This document shows positions 30,672 through 38,835 of a DNA stretch of 64,000 nucleotides, in pieces. Origin of the DNA: Pseudaquabacterium terrae (GTDB lineage: Bacteria; Pseudomonadota; Gammaproteobacteria; Burkholderiales; Burkholderiaceae_C). Position 1 is the first letter of the stretch; every line of letters begins with the position of its first letter. The notes beneath the pieces were generated by a model, which saw only the letters and a list, made by a program, of their open reading frames with translations, searched no databases and was not told where the DNA came from. The stretch is taken from contig NZ_JABRWJ010000011.1 in assembly GCF_013266755.1 (NCBI RefSeq), forward strand, positions 62,001-126,000, read 5' to 3'. The position numbers and the translations under genes were made by a program.

Positions 30672-31825
30672 CCGCAGGACGTCGATCCGGTGCTGCCACC
30701 AGAGCCGCGAGCATGCGCGCGCGTGGCTCATCGCCACGCGCTGCCCTGCCTGGCCAGGTCGTGCTGGTGCTGCAAGGCGGGGGTGCACTCGGTGCCTATC
30801 AGGCCGGCGTGTACCAGGCCTTGCATGACTGCGGCATCGCGCCGAACTGGGTCATCGGGACGTCGATCGGTGCGGTCAATGGCGCCTTGATCGCAGGCAA
30901 CCGCCCTGAGCACCGGCTCGCGCGCCTGCACGATTTCTGGCATCGCGTCGAGAAGACGCGACCGATCGCGGCACTGGGCCTGGGGCCGGTGGCGCAAAAC
31001 TTCTTCGGCAACCTGGATACCCTGCTGGGTGGCGTCGCGGGCTTGTTCGAACCGAACGTGCAGGCCTGGCTCGGCGCGCATGCCCGTGTCGGCATCGAGG
31101 CGGCGTCCTGGTACAGCACGGCACCGTTGCATGCCAGCTTGAGAGAACTGACCGATCTCGAGGCCCTCGCCGATCATTCGACCCGCTTTACCGTTGGCGC
31201 GGTCAACGTGCGCACCGGTCGCATGCGCTACTTTGACAGCCGCGACGAGCGGCTCGGTGTCGACCATGTGATGGCCTCGAGCGCGCTGCCGCCTGCCTTT
31301 CCGGCCATTCGCATCGATGGCGAGCCCTACTGGGACGGCGGAATCTACTCGAACACACCGATCGAAGCGGTGCTCGACGACAGGCCGCGGCGCGACTCGG
31401 TGATCTTCGCGGTCAACGTTTGGCAGCCGGATGGCGAGGAGCCGCAGTCGCTCTGGGAGGTGATGGGGCGGCAGAAGGAGATCCAGTACGCCAGCCGCGC
31501 CGACAGCCACATCGCGCGCCAGCAGCAGATCCACCATCTGCGCCATGTCGTTCGTGAACTCGCGCGCCACTTGCCCGCCAAACAGCGTGAGTCGGCGGCG
31601 GTCAAGGAACTGGCCTCATGGGGATGCGGCACCGTGATGCACGTGATCCCGTTGCTGGCGTCGCGCCTGGACGGAGAGGACCAGACCAAGGACATCGACT
31701 TTTCGGCAGCCCGCGTGCACGCTCGCTGGCAAGCTGGCCTGAACGACACGCTGCAGGTCATCGAACGCGCGCCGTGGACGGCTGCGGTCGATCCGATCGA
31801 AGGCGTCATCGTTCATCGCGCCTGA
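30668..31825 (+). CDS. Patatin-like phospholipase
   Basis: A 385-residue lipid acyl hydrolase. The oxyanion loop is QGGGALGAYQAGVYQAL near residue 37; the nucleophile elbow GTSIGAVNG gives the catalytic serine near residue 66; the aspartate is in YWDGGIYSNTP near residue 220. This Ser-Asp dyad is complete. The C-terminal third (WEVMGRQKEIQYASRAD onward) matches the DUF3734 type that accompanies patatins linked to PHB metabolism in some proteobacteria. The ATG overlaps the LysR stop. A hairpin follows 16 bases after the stop. Confidence 0.9.
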   Translation: MTAGRRSGAATRAASMRARGSSPRAALPGQVVLVLQGGGALGAYQAGVYQALHDCGIAPNWVIGTSIGAVNGALIAGNRPEHRLARLHDFWHRVEKTRPIAALGLGPVAQNFFGNLDTLLGGVAGLFEPNVQAWLGAHARVGIEAASWYSTAPLHASLRELTDLEALADHSTRFTVGAVNVRTGRMRYFDSRDERLGVDHVMASSALPPAFPAIRIDGEPYWDGGIYSNTPIEAVLDDRPRRDSVIFAVNVWQPDGEEPQSLWEVMGRQKEIQYASRADSHIARQQQIHHLRHVVRELARHLPAKQRESAAVKELASWGCGTVMHVIPLLASRLDGEDQTKDIDFSAARVHARWQAGLNDTLQVIERAPWTAAVDPIEGVIVHRA

Positions 31826-31841
31826 CCCGGCACCCGTCTTA

Positions 31842-31859
31842 CCGGAAGGTGCCTTCCGG
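31842..31859. terminator. Hairpin between convergent patatin and cytochrome c genes
   Basis: CCGGAAG (31842-31848), loop GTGC, CTTCCGG (31853-31859): a perfect seven-pair stem between the patatin stop at 31825 and the cytochrome c stop at 31874. Position suits a bidirectional terminator; no clear T-run. Confidence 0.5.
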
Positions 31860-31873
31860 CGATGAACGCTGCG

Positions 31874-32257
31874 CTACTTGCCGCATTCCGGCGTCCGGTT
31901 GGCCCGCTTCAGGTAGACGATCAGATCCGCCCGCTCCGTCGGTTCGGAGACGCCGTCGTAGGTCATCGTGCTGCCGGGAACCATGGCCAGCGGCTTGGCA
32001 AGGAAGCGGTCGAGCGTTTTCTCGTCCCAGGTGATCTTCGAGTTCTTCATCGCTGTCGAGTACTCGAAGCCCGGCACGCTGCCGGCCAGCCGGCCGAACA
32101 GGCCGCAATGCCGTGGACCGACGCGGTCGTAGGCCAGCGCGTGGCAGGCCAGGCAGCGGGTGTAGAGTTGCTCGCCGCGCCGCACGTCCGGCGCTGCCCC
32201 TGCCGGCGCGACCGCGCACAGCGCGAGCACACCGGCAAGCGCCGCGCGAATCGTCAC
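31874..32257 (-). CDS. Small class I c-type cytochrome
   Basis: A 127-residue secreted monohaem cytochrome. A signal peptide (ALAGVLALCAVAPAGA) precedes the haem site CLACH near residue 35; the distal methionine is likely in LAMVPGSTMTYDG. The pattern GPRHCGLFGRLAG resembles cytochrome c2/c556-like proteins with the KTLDRFLAKP segment. The start is a GTG at 32257 overlapping the stop of the ferritin-like gene (GTGA). It probably receives electrons in the periplasm; its partner is unknown. Third gene after the ECF sigma factor. Confidence 0.9.
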   Translation of the reverse strand: MTIRAALAGVLALCAVAPAGAAPDVRRGEQLYTRCLACHALAYDRVGPRHCGLFGRLAGSVPGFEYSTAMKNSKITWDEKTLDRFLAKPLAMVPGSTMTYDGVSEPTERADLIVYLKRANRTPECGK

Positions 32258-32823
32258 GACACGTAGGCCGACGGTACCGGCACTTCACCCAGCGCCTGGC
32301 GCAGGATGGCCCAGTGCATCGCTTCGTCGCCGAGGATGCTGGCGGCGGCTTTCGCCAGGTCGCGGTTTCCGAACAGCGGCACAGCGCCGAGATAGGCGCT
32401 GACGGCGCCCTGTTCGAGCCTCGCCGCAAACTTCAGCACGTCGGCCTGCGTCTTCAGCTGCGCGACCGGGAAGTTGTATTTCGCCTTGGCTGCCACCGGC
32501 TTGCCGCCGAGCTTCTCCACCGTCTTGGCGAGCAGGTCGGCATGCTCCTTGTGATGACCCTGGAAGGTCAGTGCGAGGTCGAGCGTGGGCTTTTGCAGCA
32601 GCTTGCTTTCGGCGCCGAGCTGGTAGGCCGCAATCGCTTCGAGTTCGGCGCCGAGTGCGGTGTTGAGAATCTGCGCGTCGGCCGCGGTGGCTTCACCGGC
32701 ATTGGCGGCCAGCGCATGCTTGCCGGCAAGCAGTGCAACCGCTGCGCCGGAAAGGACCAGTCCGGACTGGCCGAGGAACAGGCGGCGAGCAGTGATCGGG
32801 TCGGGCATCAGCAGGAAGGACAT
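32254..32823 (-). CDS. Secreted ferritin-like (DUF4439-type) protein
   Basis: A 189-residue protein with a twin-arginine signal (ITARRLFLGQSGLVLSGAAV) and a four-helix ferritin-like domain. Putative metal ligands lie in ELEAIAAYQLG, FQGHHKEHADLL and GDEAMHWAILRQAL (E..., E/H pairs). It begins MSFLLMPDPITARR at 32823, with TGGAG upstream; the internal ATG six codons later is an alternative. It overlaps the cytochrome c gene by four bases and follows the sigma factor gene by 28 bases. Likely a periplasmic diiron or stress protein. Confidence 0.85.
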   Translation of the reverse strand: MSFLLMPDPITARRLFLGQSGLVLSGAAVALLAGKHALAANAGEATAADAQILNTALGAELEAIAAYQLGAESKLLQKPTLDLALTFQGHHKEHADLLAKTVEKLGGKPVAAKAKYNFPVAQLKTQADVLKFAARLEQGAVSAYLGAVPLFGNRDLAKAAASILGDEAMHWAILRQALGEVPVPSAYVS

Positions 32824-32851
32824 GGTCAACTCCAGTGGGGTGGGTCGTGGA

Positions 32852-33580
32852 TCAGGATCGGGGGATGGCTCGGTTCTCGGGGAGCCTGGCCAGCACAGCG
32901 GCGACGATGCGGTCGCAGCGCGCACCGTCGAACGAGAAAGCCTCGCTGATGGCGAGGTCGACGTCGCGCGACAAGCCCTCGCGCAGCAGGCCGCGGGCGC
33001 GGAAGTAGCGCGTGCGCACCGTGGCTTCAGGAAGCTGCAGCGCCGTGGACACCTCCTCGACGCTCAACTCCTCGACCGCGCGCAGCATGAAGACGGTCCG
33101 GAACGCTTCAGGCAACCGGTCGATACGGGCTTCGATCAGTCGACGGATTTGCGTACGCATCGCGACGTGCTCGGGCCGTTGGGCGGGGTCGTCCTGCATC
33201 GATTGCTGCGTGTCGGGATCGGCCGATTCCATGGCGGTATCCAGGGGAATGACTTGCGCGCTTGACCGCCGGCGCAGCCGCCCCAAGGCCTCGTTGATGA
33301 CGATGCGCACCAGCCAGGTCGAGAGCTTCGACTCGCAGCGATACGTCGCCAGTGCCCGCCACGCGCGCAGGTAGGCCTCCTGCAATGCGTCTTCGGCCTC
33401 GGCGTCGTTCTTCAGAATGCTGCGCGCGGTGCGAAACAGCAGCCTGTTGTGGCGCCGCATGATGGATTCGAAGGCGAAGTCATCGCCGCTGGCGGCGCGC
33501 TGGACGAGTTCGATGTCGGTCGTCGCGGCTGACATGGCCGGCTGTTGTGACGTGCGTACGGAGGTCTGTGCTGTTTGCAT
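32852..33580 (-). CDS. ECF-type RNA polymerase sigma factor
   Basis: A 242-residue sigma-70 family regulator. Region 2 is ESIMRRHNRLLFRTARSIL with DAEDALQEAYLRAW-like sequence (seen as AEDALQEAYLRAWRAL) and TYRCESKLSTWLVRI. Region 4 is LPEAFRTVFMLRAVEELS, then ALQLPEATVRTRYFRARGLL. A 40-residue linker (SADPDTQQSMQDDP) separates them. No anti-sigma gene adjoins it; instead it leads a ferritin-like and a cytochrome c gene. The start at 33580 is likely, with MSAATTDIEL at 33535 as the alternative. Confidence 0.9.
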   Translation of the reverse strand: MQTAQTSVRTSQQPAMSAATTDIELVQRAASGDDFAFESIMRRHNRLLFRTARSILKNDAEAEDALQEAYLRAWRALATYRCESKLSTWLVRIVINEALGRLRRRSSAQVIPLDTAMESADPDTQQSMQDDPAQRPEHVAMRTQIRRLIEARIDRLPEAFRTVFMLRAVEELSVEEVSTALQLPEATVRTRYFRARGLLREGLSRDVDLAISEAFSFDGARCDRIVAAVLARLPENRAIPRS

Positions 33581-33632
33581 GGTGTCGGCTCTTAGTCATA
33601 GGATGGAACGGTGGCGCGCTGCGTTCCCGCAC

Positions 33633-34355
33633 TCAATAGCCGTAGAACTCTTCGCTGCGGATATCGTCGTCATCAATCCTGGCGTCGTTCAGGGTCTGTC
33701 GCATCGCTTCGACCATGCCGGGCGGGCCTGCGAGGTAGTAGATGGGCTTGATCAGCGCATCGGTTGCGCGTTTCACGAGTGCCGCGTCGATCAGGCCCTG
33801 CGAGCCGGTCCATGGTTGGCTCGAACTGCTCATCAGCGTCATCGTTGCGATCAATCTGAAGTCCGCGTTGTGTCGTTCGAGCTCTTGCAACTCGGCAAGG
33901 TAGGCCGCGTCCTCCGGTCGACGGTTGGAATAGAGCAGTACGAGTTGCTGGTGCAGCCGATCATGGGCTGCTTGTCGCACGATGCTCATGAACGGCGTGA
34001 TGCCGATGCCCCCTGCGATGAACACGGCCGGCCGCGCGCGGTCGTTGTGCAAGGTGAGCGAGCCGGACGGGCCTTCGATCGCGATGCGCGCGCCGACCGG
34101 CAAGGCCCCGAGCGTGCGCTTGAACGCGCTGTCGCGCATCCGCGTGGCGATCGCGAGTTGGTTCTCGAAGGGCGCGCTGACGATCGAGAAGGTGTGGCGT
34201 GCGTTCTGCGCGTCGCCCGCCGGCGACTCGAGGAGCACGACGTCGATCGCCTGGCCGGGTTTGAACTGGAAACCGGCGGGCTTGTCGAGATGGAATGCCA
34301 TCGTGCCGTGCGCGACTTGCTCGCGTCCCCGAAGCTTGGAGGCATGCATGGCCAT
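33633..34355 (-). CDS. Ferredoxin reductase-type FAD/NAD(P)H oxidoreductase
   Basis: A 240-residue FNR-like enzyme. The FAD-binding region has RHTFSIVSAPFE (RxYS-type motif as RHTFS). The NAD(P) site shows FIAGGIGITPFMSIVRQA, and the C-terminus YYLAGPPGMVEAMRQTL plus SEEFYGY. It lacks a 2Fe-2S domain, so it probably passes electrons to a separate partner. The start at 34355 has AGGAGA upstream. It lies 46 bases downstream of the nitronate monooxygenase gene on the same strand and 52 bases upstream of the sigma gene. Confidence 0.88.
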   Translation of the reverse strand: MAMHASKLRGREQVAHGTMAFHLDKPAGFQFKPGQAIDVVLLESPAGDAQNARHTFSIVSAPFENQLAIATRMRDSAFKRTLGALPVGARIAIEGPSGSLTLHNDRARPAVFIAGGIGITPFMSIVRQAAHDRLHQQLVLLYSNRRPEDAAYLAELQELERHNADFRLIATMTLMSSSSQPWTGSQGLIDAALVKRATDALIKPIYYLAGPPGMVEAMRQTLNDARIDDDDIRSEEFYGY

Positions 34356-34401
34356 GTTGCGTCTCCTGTCGATTGAGGTCCTACGCCGTTGGATGTGGCG
34401 A

Positions 34402-35400
34402 TCATGTGTCGCATTCCCGCGTTGATCCGCCGGAGCGACCTTGCGCGAGGTTTGCGCCCATGGTCAGTTGCCGCTCTGCCTGCGCACCAATGCGCCGCAC
34501 GAGCGTCGCCGCGCTCTCCACGCTCACGATCAGGTCGACGGCTTCGCCGGCCCACACCACCGCGGTGTCGAGGTCACCCTCTCGCGTGGCCGCCTGGTAA
34601 GGCCCGCGCTCGGCGTCCAGCGCCGCCGACAGTTCGCGCTCACGACCGTGCCAGCGTTCCATGAAGCGATTGCGCAGCCCACGCCCCGTGTACGGGGCTG
34701 GCCAGGCCATATCCCGCACGGTGTCAAACACGGTCGTGCGCGCGGTCTGTTCACCGTGTGCAGCAACGATGCATCGCTTGGCCAGGCCATGGCCGAGTGC
34801 CTCATCGCTGGCATAGAAGCGCGTGCCGATCAGCGCGCCGTGGGCGCCAAGCATCAGTGCCGCCGCCAGTCCGCGGCCATCGGCGATACCGCCGGCGGCC
34901 ACCACCGGTATCGGGGCCACCACATCGGCCACCGCTGGCACCAGTGGCAGCGTCGAGCGCCCGCCGCCATGGCCACCGGCCTCGGTGCCCTGTGCCACGA
35001 TGATGTCCGCTCCCGCCTCGACGGCCAGTTGCGCTCCGGCCAGGTCCTGCACTTGGCAGATCAGCTTGCATCCGGCCGCTTTGATGACCGCCCCGTGAGG
35101 CCTCGGGTCGCCGAACGACAGCATCACCGCGTGCGGTCGGTGGCCGAGCACCGACTCGACGAGGCCAGTGTCAACTGACCAGGTGATCAAGCCGACGCCC
35201 CAAGGTCTGGAGGTCTCTCCCTTGACCCGCGACAACTCCGTGCGCAGCCACGCAGGATCGCCATAGCCTCCGCCGACCAGACCCAATCCACCGGCGTTGG
35301 AAACCGCCGCAGCCAGGCGCCCACCAGAAACGCCCCCCATCGGCGCCAGCACAATGGGGTGCTCCAGTCGGAACATCTTGGTCAGTGCGGTGGTGATCAT
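34402..35400 (-). CDS. Nitronate monooxygenase family protein
   Basis: A 332-residue FMN-dependent TIM-barrel enzyme (2-nitropropane dioxygenase-like). N-terminal HPIVLAPMGGVSGGRLAAAV, the AGADIIVAQGTEAGGHGG flavin loop and the VVAAGGIADGRGLAAALMLG phosphate loop are all clear, followed by GTRFYASDEA. Such enzymes oxidise alkyl nitronates; some members reduce quinones. The start at 35400 (MITTALTKMFRLEHP) has GAGGAAAG upstream. It follows the phosphoesterase gene by 25 bases on the same strand. Confidence 0.92.
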   Translation of the reverse strand: MITTALTKMFRLEHPIVLAPMGGVSGGRLAAAVSNAGGLGLVGGGYGDPAWLRTELSRVKGETSRPWGVGLITWSVDTGLVESVLGHRPHAVMLSFGDPRPHGAVIKAAGCKLICQVQDLAGAQLAVEAGADIIVAQGTEAGGHGGGRSTLPLVPAVADVVAPIPVVAAGGIADGRGLAAALMLGAHGALIGTRFYASDEALGHGLAKRCIVAAHGEQTARTTVFDTVRDMAWPAPYTGRGLRNRFMERWHGRERELSAALDAERGPYQAATREGDLDTAVVWAGEAVDLIVSVESAATLVRRIGAQAERQLTMGANLAQGRSGGSTRECDT

Positions 35401-35425
35401 CGTTCTTTCCTCGTCAGGGTGTTGC

Positions 35426-36187
35426 TCAGACTTCGATCGTGAAATCCGGGTCGAACCGTGCGTTCTCGTTGACGCCGGCCTTCGCATACCCGCGCGGGTT
35501 GCAGATCACGCGGGTGCCGTTCAGTACGTAGTCGAAACTGTCGTGCGTGTGGCCGTGGATCCACCACTGCGCTCGATCGGCGCCGACAAGGTGCTCGAGG
35601 TCCGAGACGAAGCAGGCGTTCAGCAGCGATCCGGCAAACCTCGGGTGGATGCTCCGAAGTGACGGTGCGTGATGGGTGACGACGACCGTCGGCCCGGCAT
35701 GCGGTGTATCGAGGCGTCGATCGAGCCACTTGGCGTTGCGCTCGAACAGGGCAACCGAATCGGCAGGGGTGAACAACGCACTCGGCCCGTCGTTGATCCG
35801 GATGCGGCTGAAGTCGCGCATCCGGCATTGCGCTTCCGCGATGGCAGCCGCTCGCTCGGCGCCGTCGCCGAACAGCATGAAGTCGGTCCACAAAGTGGTA
35901 CCGAGAAAGCGCACACCACCAATGACGACTTCATCGTTGTCCAGCACATGGACTTGCGTGCCGTCACAGAGTCTTTTCAGTTCGCCAACAGCAGCCTCAA
36001 GGCTACTGCCGTAGAACTCGTGATTGCCGAGCACGTAGATGACGGGCTTGGTCAGCCGCATGGCCCACTGCGCCGCCTGCCGCGGCGGTGCGACGTCACC
36101 CGCCAGAACGATCACGTCGGCGTCGTTCAGCGGCGTGTCGAGCGAACTGTATCCAATGTGCAGGTCGGACAGGATATTGAGCTTCAT
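35426..36187 (-). CDS. Calcineurin-type metallophosphoesterase
   Basis: A 253-residue phosphoesterase with the full metal-binding set: LSDLHIGY (DxH) at residues 6-13, VLAGDVAPP (GDx), VLGNHEFYG (GNHE), VTHHAPS near 172, and WIHGHTHDS (GHxH) near 212. The substrate could be a nucleotide, nucleic acid or phosphoester; it is not fixed by sequence. The ATG at 36187 diverges from the MarR gene at 36244, and the palindrome at 36219-36233 lies between them, so MarR may also control this gene. Confidence 0.9.
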   Translation of the reverse strand: MKLNILSDLHIGYSSLDTPLNDADVIVLAGDVAPPRQAAQWAMRLTKPVIYVLGNHEFYGSSLEAAVGELKRLCDGTQVHVLDNDEVVIGGVRFLGTTLWTDFMLFGDGAERAAAIAEAQCRMRDFSRIRINDGPSALFTPADSVALFERNAKWLDRRLDTPHAGPTVVVTHHAPSLRSIHPRFAGSLLNACFVSDLEHLVGADRAQWWIHGHTHDSFDYVLNGTRVICNPRGYAKAGVNENARFDPDFTIEV

Positions 36188-36218
36188 GGAAGGGTGATTG
36201 CTTGGTTCTGCCCGACAC

Positions 36219-36233
36219 TATCACGACGTGATA
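36219..36233. promoter_or_regulatory. Perfect palindrome, probable MarR operator
   Basis: TATCACGACGTGATA is a perfect 7-1-7 dyad, ending 10 bases before the MarR start at 36244 and 32 bases from the divergent phosphoesterase start. A related imperfect site (17439-17453) precedes the paralogous MarR gene. Probable autoregulatory operator. Confidence 0.72.
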
Positions 36234-36243
36234 TAAGGGCATC

Positions 36244-36672
36244 ATGAAGGGTCAATCTCGGATGCCGGGCCGCAAACTATCAAAGGCAGACCTCGTGGCC
36301 CTTGCGCGCTTTCGCTGCTGGCTGCGCCGGTTCCTCAGGTTGACCAGGGAGGTGCCGCGCCGCAACGGGGTCACTGCGCTGCAGTACCGGTTGTTGCTCC
36401 AGATCGATGCCTTCCCAGGCCGCGAGTGGTCGACCGTGCCGGAGCTTGCCGAGCGCCTGCAAATCAAGCATCACAGCGTCGAGGCACTCATCTCGCGCTG
36501 CGAGACGGCGGGTCTGGTGAGCTACAGCGCGACTCGAGGCGACGAGCGTCGCGTGGAGGTGCGCCTGACGCCGTCAGGCAAGCGGTGCCTGGAGTGCGCG
36601 GGACGGCTGCATCGGGACGAGCTTGTGGAGGCGAGCCGTTTCTTCGTGCCCGGCTTCGGCCAAGACGCGTGA
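36244..36672 (+). CDS. MarR family transcriptional regulator, copy 2
   Basis: A 142-residue winged-helix regulator paralogous to the one at 17483. VPELAERLQIKHHSVEALIS holds the helix-turn-helix; the wing is RGDERRVEVRLTPSG. Shared blocks with copy 1 are LRRFLRL, LLLQIDAFPGREW and LHRDEL. The start at 36244 lies 10 bases after its palindromic operator, which leaves little room for a Shine-Dalgarno site (AAGGGC is present at 36235-36240). The bdhA gene follows after 69 bases on the same strand. Confidence 0.88.
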   Translation: MKGQSRMPGRKLSKADLVALARFRCWLRRFLRLTREVPRRNGVTALQYRLLLQIDAFPGREWSTVPELAERLQIKHHSVEALISRCETAGLVSYSATRGDERRVEVRLTPSGKRCLECAGRLHRDELVEASRFFVPGFGQDA

Positions 36673-36741
36673 TGCCTGCTTCGCTCAGTCGATGCGTATC
36701 GTCCAGTTGACAGCAACTCAATCAACGTACAGGAGCAAACT

Positions 36742-37527
36742 ATGAACAGACTCGAAGGCAAAGTGGCCGTCGTCACGGGTGCGGCCAGCGGCATCGGCAG
36801 GGCAATTGCGCAGACGCTGTCGGTTGAAGGCGCAACCGTTGCCATTGCCGATCTCAAGCTCGACGCGGCGAATGCGGTCGCACGGGAGATCACGGCGCAA
36901 GGCGGTCGGGCGATCGGCGTTGCGATGGACGTGACGGTCGAGGCCGAGGTCGATCACGGCATCGATGCGGTGGTCGCGCAGTTCGGCAGCATCGACATCC
37001 TGGTGTCGAATGCGGGCATCCAGATCGTCAATCCGATCGAGCAGTACGCCTTCGCGGACTGGAAGAAGATGCTCGCCATCCACCTCGACGGCGCGTTCCT
37101 GACCACACGCGCGGCTGTGCGACACATGTACAAGGGCAGCCGAGGCGGTGTCGTCATCTACACCGGCTCGGTGCATTCGCACGAGGCCTCACCACTCAAG
37201 TCGGCCTACGTCACCGCCAAGCACGGCCTGCTGGGACTGGCTCGCGTGCTGGCCAAAGAAGGTGCCCAGCACCATGTGCGTTCGCACGTGGTGTGTCCGG
37301 GCTTCGTGCGCACGCCCCTTGTGGACAAGCAGATTCCAGAGCAGGCCAAGGAACTCTGCATCAGCGAAGACGAGGTCGTCAAGAAGGTCATGCTCGGCGA
37401 CACGGTGGATGGCGAGTTCACGACCGTGGAGGATGTTGCGCAGACCGTGCTATTTCTCAGCGCATTCCCCTCCGCTGCGTTCACGGGTCAGTCGTTCGTG
37501 GTGAGTCACGGCTGGTTCATGCAATGA
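36742..37527 (+). CDS. bdhA: D-3-hydroxybutyrate dehydrogenase (short-chain dehydrogenase)
   Basis: A 261-residue SDR enzyme interconverting 3-hydroxybutyrate and acetoacetate, used in PHB breakdown. The NAD site is [18 protein letters not shown] is the NAG motif; the catalytic set is Ser ([12 protein letters not shown]), Tyr and Lys ([12 protein letters not shown]). [18 protein letters not shown] and the C-terminal [11 protein letters not shown] are characteristic of proteobacterial BdhA. AGGAGC precedes the ATG. The stop overlaps the hemerythrin gene start by four bases (ATGA), suggesting a stress-linked operon. Confidence 0.9.
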   Translation: MNRLEGKVAVVTGAASGIGRAIAQTLSVEGATVAIADLKLDAANAVAREITAQGGRAIGVAMDVTVEAEVDHGIDAVVAQFGSIDILVSNAGIQIVNPIEQYAFADWKKMLAIHLDGAFLTTRAAVRHMYKGSRGGVVIYTGSVHSHEASPLKSAYVTAKHGLLGLARVLAKEGAQHHVRSHVVCPGFVRTPLVDKQIPEQAKELCISEDEVVKKVMLGDTVDGEFTTVEDVAQTVLFLSAFPSAAFTGQSFVVSHGWFMQ

Positions 37528-38144
37528 CGAAGTTCGAGCGGGCTTCAGGTCGCGCCAGCAGGTCGCCCAAGGGGCAGGCCAGCGTGCCAGGCATGACGGT
37601 CGATGTGCCAGGCCATTCGGCCCCGGCCGCCGGATTCGAGGTGCCGCTCGCAATGCTGTCGGCGTGCCATTCGCGCATCGAACGTCAGTGTTCGACCTTG
37701 CGGCGCCTTGTGCCGCACTTGACGACCCGCGGCGCGGACGCCGAGGCGCGCACCGCGGCAGCCAACGTGATGCGCTACTTCGATACGTCGGCGCGGCATC
37801 ATCATGCAGACGAGGAACAAGACCTCTTCCCCGCGCTCATCGAATCGATGGCCGGCTCGGATGCCGTGTGCCTGCGCGAATTGACCGAAAGCCTTGCGGC
37901 CGAGCACCACGAGCTCGAAGTGCGCTGGCAACTCGTGCGTGCGGTGCTCGAGCGGGTCGTCGCCGGCGAGCGCGTCTCACTCGAGTCCGAAGATGTCGAG
38001 GCGCTGGTCGGTTTTCACGAGCGGCACATCGAGCGCGAAGAACGGGAGTTGCTGCCGATGGCGGCGCGGCTGTTGAGCGACGAAGAGCTCGACCGCGTCG
38101 GTCGCGCGATGCGCGAGCGGCGGGGGGTGACCGAACATGACTAA
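37524..38144 (+). CDS. Hemerythrin-like (HHE domain) protein
   Basis: A 206-residue cytoplasmic protein with one hemerythrin HHE cation-binding domain. Candidate diiron ligands: [39 protein letters not shown], and [15 protein letters not shown]. The first 35 residues are disordered and basic. Family members bind oxygen, nitric oxide or act in redox stress sensing. The ATG at 37524 overlaps the bdhA stop; the stop overlaps the DUF2945 gene by eight bases. Confidence 0.9.
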   Translation: MTKFERASGRASRSPKGQASVPGMTVDVPGHSAPAAGFEVPLAMLSACHSRIERQCSTLRRLVPHLTTRGADAEARTAAANVMRYFDTSARHHHADEEQDLFPALIESMAGSDAVCLRELTESLAAEHHELEVRWQLVRAVLERVVAGERVSLESEDVEALVGFHERHIEREERELLPMAARLLSDEELDRVGRAMRERRGVTEHD

Positions 38145-38349
38145 AACAATCAAGGTCGGCGATCACGTCCGATCGAATTCTGAAGCCGGGCAGGTGAGCG
38201 GCAAGGTCATCAAGGTGAACCTAGAAGATTTCCACTACAGGGGGTACACCCACCATGCCAGCAAGGACGAGCCGCAATACGAGATCAAGAGCGACAAGTC
38301 CGAGCACATCGCCGCGCACAAGGGCACGGCCCTTCACGCAATCGATTGA
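38137..38349 (+). CDS. DUF2945 (hypervirulence-associated TUDOR-type) small protein
   Basis: A 70-residue SH3-like/TUDOR-type protein: KVGDHVRSNSEAGQVSGKVI, then DEPQYEIKSDKSEHIAAHKG, the latter the hallmark of DUF2945. The function in bacteria is unknown; homologues often sit in stress operons. It overlaps the hemerythrin gene by eight bases, with a G-rich site upstream of the ATG at 38137, and precedes a CBS-domain gene by 20 bases. Confidence 0.88.
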   Translation: MTKTIKVGDHVRSNSEAGQVSGKVIKVNLEDFHYRGYTHHASKDEPQYEIKSDKSEHIAAHKGTALHAID

Positions 38350-38369
38350 AAGGCTCACGGAGAGACGCC

Positions 38370-38825
38370 ATGACGAATACGAAGCTTGTCAGCAGCATAG
38401 ATGCCGTCGCACGTTCGCGACTGGAGACGATAGACCTCGGCGCGTCGCTCGTGGATGTCGCGAAACGGCTTTCGGACACCCAGATCGCTCTCGTCGTCGT
38501 CTGCGATCCCGATGGGACGATGGTGGGTGTCATCACTGAGACAGATGTCGTCCGGCAGATCGGTCGTTGCGGGGAGAGCGCCTGCACGACCGCCGCCGCT
38601 GACGTGATGACCCGGAATGTCACCTCCTGCCGCCCGACCGACTCCCTGCTCGATGTCTTGTCGATGATGGAGAAGCGCGGCCTCGTACACGTCCCCGTCA
38701 TCGACGAAGGGTCCAGACCATCGGGCGTTGTCAATGCGCGCGATGCGCTGCGGGCTCTGATGGCAGAGGAAAAGTACGAAGCGTCGCTTCTGCGGGACTA
38801 CGTGATGGGCATCGGCTACCGGTGA
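38370..38825 (+). CDS. CBS-domain pair protein
   Basis: A 151-residue protein with two CBS motifs: TIDLGASLVDVAKRLSDTQI through GVITETDVVRQI, and ADVMTRNVTSCRPTDSLLD through GVVNARDALRAL. CBS pairs bind adenosyl ligands such as ATP or AMP and regulate other proteins. The C-terminus EASLLRDYVMGIGYR is unassigned. The start at 38370 is set by GGAGAG upstream; an earlier in-frame codon at 38346 lacks a site. In the bdhA operon; the large fusion gene starts 10 bases later. Confidence 0.88.
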   Translation: MTNTKLVSSIDAVARSRLETIDLGASLVDVAKRLSDTQIALVVVCDPDGTMVGVITETDVVRQIGRCGESACTTAAADVMTRNVTSCRPTDSLLDVLSMMEKRGLVHVPVIDEGSRPSGVVNARDALRALMAEEKYEASLLRDYVMGIGYR

Positions 38826-38835
38826 GATTGCCGCG

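Noticed and set aside
36220-36240. The AT-rich palindrome as a terminator of the phosphoesterase promoter side
   Set aside because: It lies between two divergent start codons, so a terminator would block both genes; an operator fits better.
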